This document shows positions 6,129 through 9,157 of a stretch of DNA of 9,157 bases, in pieces. Each line of letters opens with the position of its first letter. The stretch's first letter is position 1. The notes beneath the pieces are model-generated. The model saw only the letters and a program-made list of their open reading frames with translations, did not search any database and was not told where the DNA came from. The DNA lies in NCBI GenBank assembly GCA_004375785.1, contig SOKM01000055.1, positions 1 through 9,157 on the forward strand, in the 5' to 3' direction. This DNA is from Candidatus Cloacimonadota bacterium. Lineage in GTDB: Bacteria; Hydrothermota; E44-bin80. A program made the position numbers and the translations under genes.

Positions 6129-6635
6129 CTATTTCCCCTTTTCCTCGCTTGATTCTTTATCAGTTTTAGTTTCCGTCTCTGGCTTTGGAGTGGTGAGAGC
6201 CTTCTCTACTTTCTTTTGTACAGCAGCATTAATCGTATCAGTTAAAGCACCACCAATCCAGTTGAATTCATCCTCTATAATTCCCGCGACCTTGTAAGCC
6301 TCGTTTTGCATTTCAATCCATTCCTTACTCAAGCCATCCCACGCCTTTTTAATTTCTGGATGTTCTTTCAGGAAAATGGTATCAGACATCTGAGTGAGGT
6401 CCTCTTGCACCTTGTATTCATTTACAAACTCTTTTATTTTCAATGAATAAGAGTCCATTGCTCCTTTGAGAGCAATTGATGCTTTTATATATGAATCTTT
6501 CTGTTTTTCTGTAATCTTGCCATCAGCAGGAGGAATAAAAGGTTTTAGTTCCTCTGTGTTACCGGTTTTCTCTCCACAGCCAAAACTCAAAACTAATACA
6601 AGAATTAACAAAATAAAAGACACTTTATTCATCAT
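6129..6635 (-). CDS. predicted lipoprotein, family not recognised
   Basis: The product is 168 residues from the first ATG. A signal peptide with a strong hydrophobic core (FILLILVLVLSFGC) ends at Cys20; the lipobox S-F-G-C is acceptable but not ideal. The mature part is largely helical and charged, with Trp residues in KKAWDGLSKEW and DEFNWIGG, and a low-complexity acidic/lysine tail (KPETETKTDKESSEEKGK). It matches no family I know. Two tandem ATGs (6633-6635, 6630-6632) follow AAGGAG at 6639-6644; the second is better spaced. The FmdB-type gene's TGA directly abuts the first ATG with no gap, so the two are coupled. The gene ends 4 bases from the convergent cyclase gene, with no room for a terminator. 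A tie to the chaperonin genes is positional only. Confidence 0.8.
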   Translation of the reverse strand: MMNKVSFILLILVLVLSFGCGEKTGNTEELKPFIPPADGKITEKQKDSYIKASIALKGAMDSYSLKIKEFVNEYKVQEDLTQMSDTIFLKEHPEIKKAWDGLSKEWIEMQNEAYKVAGIIEDEFNWIGGALTDTINAAVQKKVEKALTTPKPETETKTDKESSEEKGK

Positions 6636-6920
6636 TCACTCCTTCTTGTTTGTTTTATTCTCCTCTTTCACTTTCTCAATCTTTTTTTCTTTTTCCACTT
6701 TATCTTTCGTTCTCTTGCTACCATTTCCATTCCCATCCGATTTTCGCTTGTAGTCTGTTTGATAGAACCCTGTTCCTTTGAAGATCAGTCCTGCATTGGG
6801 AGTTATCAGTCTATCTAACCTTCCACCACAATGGGGGCATTTAGTAACGAGAGTGGCAATACTATGAAATATTTCAAAAACCTCCTTGCATTTCTGACAT
6901 CTGTATTCGTATGTAGGCAT
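6636..6920 (-). CDS. FmdB-family zinc-ribbon protein with a charged C-terminal tail
   Basis: The product is 94 residues. It starts MPTYEYRCQKCKEVFEIFHS, the signature of the FmdB/CxxC_CxxC_SSSS zinc-ribbon family, with zinc ligands C8/C11 and C28/C31, and contains FKGTGFYQTDY (47-57), where many family members end. The remaining 37 or so residues are a Lys/Glu/Asn-rich, probably disordered tail. FmdB was named as a putative regulator of formamidase in Methylophilus; most relatives are functionally uncharacterised. The ATG at 6918-6920 is chosen on homology. An in-frame ATG at 6936-6938 would add MYDKIS; neither has a visible Shine-Dalgarno site. The gene follows groEL by 64 bases, after a strong hairpin, and is directly joined to the lipoprotein gene downstream. 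Confidence 0.9.
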   Translation of the reverse strand: MPTYEYRCQKCKEVFEIFHSIATLVTKCPHCGGRLDRLITPNAGLIFKGTGFYQTDYKRKSDGNGNGSKRTKDKVEKEKKIEKVKEENKTNKKE

Positions 6921-6929
6921 TGATATTTT

Positions 6930-6935
6930 ATCATA
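6930..6935 (-). promoter_or_regulatory. candidate -10 box close to the FmdB-type start
   Basis: TATGAT on the minus strand lies 9 bases before the MPTYEY start codon, which would put transcription start only about 2-3 bases ahead of the ATG. The -35 region is poor (TTAAGG, 16 bases upstream). It could explain how a gene without a ribosome site is expressed, as a near-leaderless message, but six bases in AT-rich DNA are weak evidence. Confidence 0.25.
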
Positions 6936-6942
6936 CATTTTG

Positions 6943-6968
6943 TTGCCGATGCCTTAAGACATCGGCAA
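6943..6968 (-). terminator. perfect hairpin between groEL and the FmdB-type gene (possible attenuator or processing site)
   Basis: TTGCCGATG (6943-6951) and CATCGGCAA (6960-6968) form a perfect 9-bp stem with an 8-base loop (itself containing CTTAAG). Neither strand has a run of T after the stem, so efficient intrinsic termination is doubtful. It sits 16 bases after the groEL stop and just before the FmdB-type start. It may protect the 3' end of the groE message, weaken readthrough, or be an RNase processing point that separates high groEL from low downstream expression. Confidence 0.5.
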
Positions 6969-6984
6969 TAACTATTGTCATTTA

Positions 6985-8625
6985 TTAATACATCCCTCCA
7001 CCGTACCCACCTGCTCCTGGTGGCATTGGAGGTAGCTTTTCTTCTTTTTCTGGCTCTTCTGTCACCATTGCCTCTGTTGTGATCAAAAGTGAAGCAATAC
7101 TTGCAGCATTCTGCAAAGCAATCCTCGTCACCTTGGTTGGGTCAATAATTCCTGCTTCAAACATATCTTCAAATTTTCCTGTGTTAACATTAAATCCGAC
7201 ATTCTTGGGTTTTGTTTTTGCATTTTCAACAACGACAGAACCTTCTTCACCCGCATTGTTTGCAAGCTGCTTCAACGGCTCCTCGAGAGCCTTCTTTATT
7301 ATATTGACACCTATTTGTTGCTCTGAGTCACCAAGCTTTAACTTTTCAAGAACTGGAATTGACCTTAAAAAAGCAACACCGCCTCCGGGAACGATACCTT
7401 CTTCAGCAGCTGCCTTTGTGGCATGAAGTGCATCTTCAACCCGTGCTTTTCTCTCCTTCATCTCTACCTCGGTAGCAGCACCAACATTTATAACTGCAAC
7501 ACCACCAGAGAGTTTGGCAAGTCTTTCCTGGAGTTTTTCTTTATCGTAATCAGAGGTAGTTTCATCTATCTGTATCTTTATCTGGGAAATTCTCCCCTGT
7601 ATATCTTCCTTTTTTCCCAAGCCTTCAATAACTGTAGTATTATCCTTGTCTATCTTGATGGTTTTAGCCTTTCCGAGATCAGAAACCATTGCATTTTCGA
7701 GTTTCATTCCAGCATCCTCTGATATTACACGTCCTCCTGTAAGGACAGCGATATCCTCAAGCATTTCTTTTCTTCTATCACCGTATCCGGGTGCCTTAAC
7801 CGCTGCACAACTGAGTGTTCCCCTCAGTTTATTAACTACCAGTGTTGCAAGCGCTTCACCTTCAATATCTTCTGCTATAATCAGAAGGGGTTTACCCTGT
7901 TGAGCAACCTTTTCGAGCAGAGGAAGCAGGTCTTTCATCGTACTAATTTTCTTATCATATATCAGAACTAAAGGATTCTCAAGTTCTGTTTCCATTTTGT
8001 CGGGGTTTGTAATAAAGTAGGGAGAAATATAACCTCTATCAAACTGCATACCCTCTACAATATCAAGCTCCATTTTCAGACCTTTACCCTCTTCAACTGT
8101 GATAACACCGTCTTTGCCAGCTTTATCCATTGCTTCAGAAATAATCTCTCCAATTGTCTCATCATTATTAGCGGAAATGGTTCCCACCTGGGCAATCTCT
8201 TTCTTCGTTTTTGTCTCCCTTGATAGTTTTTTCAACTCTTCTACAACAGCATCAACTGAGCTTTCGATACCTAGTCTAATTGCCATAGGGTTAGCACCAG
8301 CAGTAACATTCTTCAATCCTTCACGGAAGATTGCCTGTGCAAGGACAGTTGCTGTTGTAGTCCCATCACCTGCGACATCACTTGTTTTTGATGCCACTTC
8401 ATTAACCATCTGGGCACCCATGTTTTCAAAGGGGTCTTTTATTTCTATTTCCTTTGCAACTGTTACACCATCCTTTGTAATTGTGGGTGCTCCGAACTTC
8501 TTATCAAGAGCTACATTTCTGCCCTTCGGACCCAGGGTTACCTTTACAGCATTTGCAAGCTTGTCAACTCCCCTCTGAATGGCTCTTCTCGCTTCATCAC
8601 CATATAGAATCTGTTTTGCTGCCAT
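6985..8625 (-). CDS. groEL: chaperonin GroEL (Hsp60)
   Basis: The product is 546 residues, normal family length, and intact. It forms the double-ring folding chamber that encloses unfolded proteins with GroES in an ATP-driven cycle. Visible landmarks: LGPKGRN (31-37), ATP-binding DGTTT (87-91) with catalytic-site context AGDGTTTATVL, AAVKAPGYGDRRKEML in the apical domain, the RVEDALHATKAAAEEG segment containing the ATPase aspartate, and the chaperonin signature ending EEGIVPGGG. The C-terminal tail is a short Gly/Met/Tyr sequence (GAGGYGGGMY) in place of a long GGM repeat. The start is ATG at 8623-8625 (MAAKQILYG), 7 bases from AAAGGAGG at 8633-8640; the nearer ATG at 8629-8631 is too close to that site. 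It lies 28 bases after groES in the same transcript. Confidence 0.98.
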   Translation of the reverse strand: MAAKQILYGDEARRAIQRGVDKLANAVKVTLGPKGRNVALDKKFGAPTITKDGVTVAKEIEIKDPFENMGAQMVNEVASKTSDVAGDGTTTATVLAQAIFREGLKNVTAGANPMAIRLGIESSVDAVVEELKKLSRETKTKKEIAQVGTISANNDETIGEIISEAMDKAGKDGVITVEEGKGLKMELDIVEGMQFDRGYISPYFITNPDKMETELENPLVLIYDKKISTMKDLLPLLEKVAQQGKPLLIIAEDIEGEALATLVVNKLRGTLSCAAVKAPGYGDRRKEMLEDIAVLTGGRVISEDAGMKLENAMVSDLGKAKTIKIDKDNTTVIEGLGKKEDIQGRISQIKIQIDETTSDYDKEKLQERLAKLSGGVAVINVGAATEVEMKERKARVEDALHATKAAAEEGIVPGGGVAFLRSIPVLEKLKLGDSEQQIGVNIIKKALEEPLKQLANNAGEEGSVVVENAKTKPKNVGFNVNTGKFEDMFEAGIIDPTKVTRIALQNAASIASLLITTEAMVTEEPEKEEKLPPMPPGAGGYGGGMY

Positions 8626-8653
8626 ACTCATCCCTCCTTTTCTATTCCATACT

Positions 8654-8929
8654 TTATTTCTCAATTATTGCAAGGATATCTTCCTCTGACATTAATAGAT
8701 ATTCCTCGTTATTAATCTCTATCTCTGTTCCTGTATATTTAGCAAAAAGCACCTTATCTCCCTTTTTCACCTGCATCGGGTCGTCATCTTTTTTCACCTG
8801 TGCAACTTCTATGACCTTTCCTTTCAGAGGCTTTTCCTTTGCAGTATCTGGAATGATAATATTCCCCTTTTTAACCTCCTCTTCTATCCTCTTTACAAGA
8901 ACCTTTCTGTTTATTGGTCTTACTTTCAT
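8654..8929 (-). CDS. groES: co-chaperonin GroES (Hsp10)
   Basis: The product is 91 residues and forms the heptameric lid of the GroEL chamber. It begins MKVRPINRKVLVKR, as usual for the family. The mobile-loop region reads KKGNIIIPDTAKEKP; the common GG before the III is GN here. KKGDKVLFAKYTGTEI and the C-terminal EYLLMSEEDILAII are standard. The ATG at 8927-8929 is chosen because AAAGGAG (8939-8945) lies 9 bases away and the family starts MKVRP; an in-frame GTG at 8933-8935 would add only two residues. It is the first gene of the groES-groEL transcript and is preceded by a strong promoter and an inverted repeat. Confidence 0.97.
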   Translation of the reverse strand: MKVRPINRKVLVKRIEEEVKKGNIIIPDTAKEKPLKGKVIEVAQVKKDDDPMQVKKGDKVLFAKYTGTEIEINNEEYLLMSEEDILAIIEK

Positions 8930-8959
8930 AAGCACTTTCTCCTTTCTTTTACATTTGAT

Positions 8960-8986
8960 TTTAGATTTTTATTAAAAAAATCTAAA
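8960..8986. promoter_or_regulatory. perfect 11-bp inverted repeat in the groES leader, possible heat-shock operator
   Basis: TTTAGATTTTT (8960-8970) and AAAAATCTAAA (8976-8986) are perfectly complementary around a 5-base centre. The element lies between the predicted transcription start and the groES ribosome site, exactly where CIRCE (TTAGCACTC-N9-GAGTGCTAA) lies in HrcA-regulated groE operons. The outer TTAG...CTAA edges match CIRCE, and the length is nearly the same (25 against 27 bases between those edges), but the inner bases do not. It could be a diverged operator, a site for another repressor, or an RNA hairpin or thermosensor. Confidence 0.5.
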
Positions 8987-9003
8987 TGTTTAAATTGCGT
9001 CTT

Positions 9004-9032
9004 AATATAATCAAAAAAATGAAGTTTGTCAA
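9004..9032 (-). promoter_or_regulatory. strong housekeeping promoter of groES-groEL
   Basis: On the minus strand a perfect TTGACA (9027-9032) is separated by exactly 17 bases from TATATT (9004-9009), with one mismatch to the -10 consensus. Transcription should start near 8997, giving a leader of about 68 bases. The form is that of the vegetative sigma factor, not of an alternative heat-shock sigma, which fits repressor-type control through the downstream inverted repeat. Confidence 0.85.
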
Positions 9033-9078
9033 GACCTTTTTTTGATTTCTAAAATTTTTTTCTCCTTCTTCAGGGGAA

Positions 9079-9155
9079 TGGTGGGCGGAGCCAGACTTGA
9101 ACTGGCGACTTCCTGCTTGTAAGGCAGGCACTCTCACCAACTGAGCTATCCGCCC
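9079..9155 (-). tRNA. tRNA-Val (anticodon UAC), CCA encoded
   Basis: The 77-base gene folds fully: acceptor stem GGGCGGA/TCCGCCC, D arm starting TAGCTCAGTTGGT, anticodon stem CCTGC/GCAGG with loop CTTACAA (anticodon TAC, reading GUA and other valine codons), T stem GCCAG/CTGGC with loop TTCAAGT, discriminator A, and the terminal CCA in the DNA. It lies upstream of the groES promoter on the same strand; the 46 bases between them (9033-9078) hold no clear terminator. Confidence 0.97.
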
Positions 9156-9157
9156 TG

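Noticed and set aside
7079..8975. Several plus-strand open frames opposite groEL and groES
   Set aside because: They are mirror frames of highly conserved chaperonin genes, with Ser/Phe-rich translations typical of antisense shadows.
8930..9000. Canonical CIRCE element before groES
   Set aside because: No TTAGCACTC/GAGTGCTAA arms are present; only the AT-rich inverted repeat at 8960-8986 was found.
1..9157. CRISPR array, insertion sequence, integrase or phage genes
   Set aside because: No regularly spaced repeats, transposase or integrase motifs were seen on either strand; the tRNA-Val at the right edge shows no adjacent attachment-site duplication within the window.

Overview
The window is AT-rich, densely packed bacterial DNA with strong Shine-Dalgarno sites, short gaps and stop/start overlaps. 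Gene content (an ECF sigma factor with its zinc anti-sigma factor, a YbjQ-family protein, a class III cyclase fused to an ATPase and TPR repeats, an FmdB-type zinc ribbon, groES-groEL) and the lipoproteins suggest an uncultivated diderm-like bacterium. I cannot name a phylum from the sequence. TGA works as a stop codon here: the sigma and anti-sigma genes both end in TGA and overlap the next start. All coding regions except one are on the minus strand.

Layout, left to right. (1) Positions 1-458, minus: a YIP1-like multi-pass membrane protein cut by the window edge. (2) 733-2395, minus, transcribed right to left: ECF sigma factor, membrane anti-sigma factor (ATGA overlap), YbjQ/UPF0145 protein (GTGA overlap), then a small lipoprotein with one fibronectin-III-like module whose last strand lies beyond an in-frame TGA. 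(3) 2396-2776: a divergent intergenic region with promoter-like elements, TGTCAA repeats and small repeats. (4) 2777-6124, plus: a 1115-residue protein with a zinc ribbon, a class III nucleotide cyclase, an AAA/STAND-type ATPase and a TPR array, an arrangement that recalls bicarbonate-sensing soluble adenylyl cyclases. (5) 6129-8929, minus, transcribed right to left: groES, groEL, an FmdB-family zinc-ribbon protein and an unrecognised lipoprotein. A strong promoter (TTGACA-17-TATATT) and a perfect AT-rich inverted repeat lie in front of groES. (6) 9079-9155, minus: tRNA-Val(UAC) with encoded CCA.

Much of the window looks devoted to sensing and stress: an envelope-linked sigma/anti-sigma pair, a large cytoplasmic cyclase/ATPase transcribed divergently from it, and a chaperonin operon. 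The points most worth checking are the non-CIRCE inverted repeat in the groES leader, the shared control region between the sigma operon and the cyclase, the Lys/Thr substrate-specificity pair of the cyclase, and the premature TGA in the small lipoprotein. No mobile element, CRISPR array or clearly new defence system is visible.
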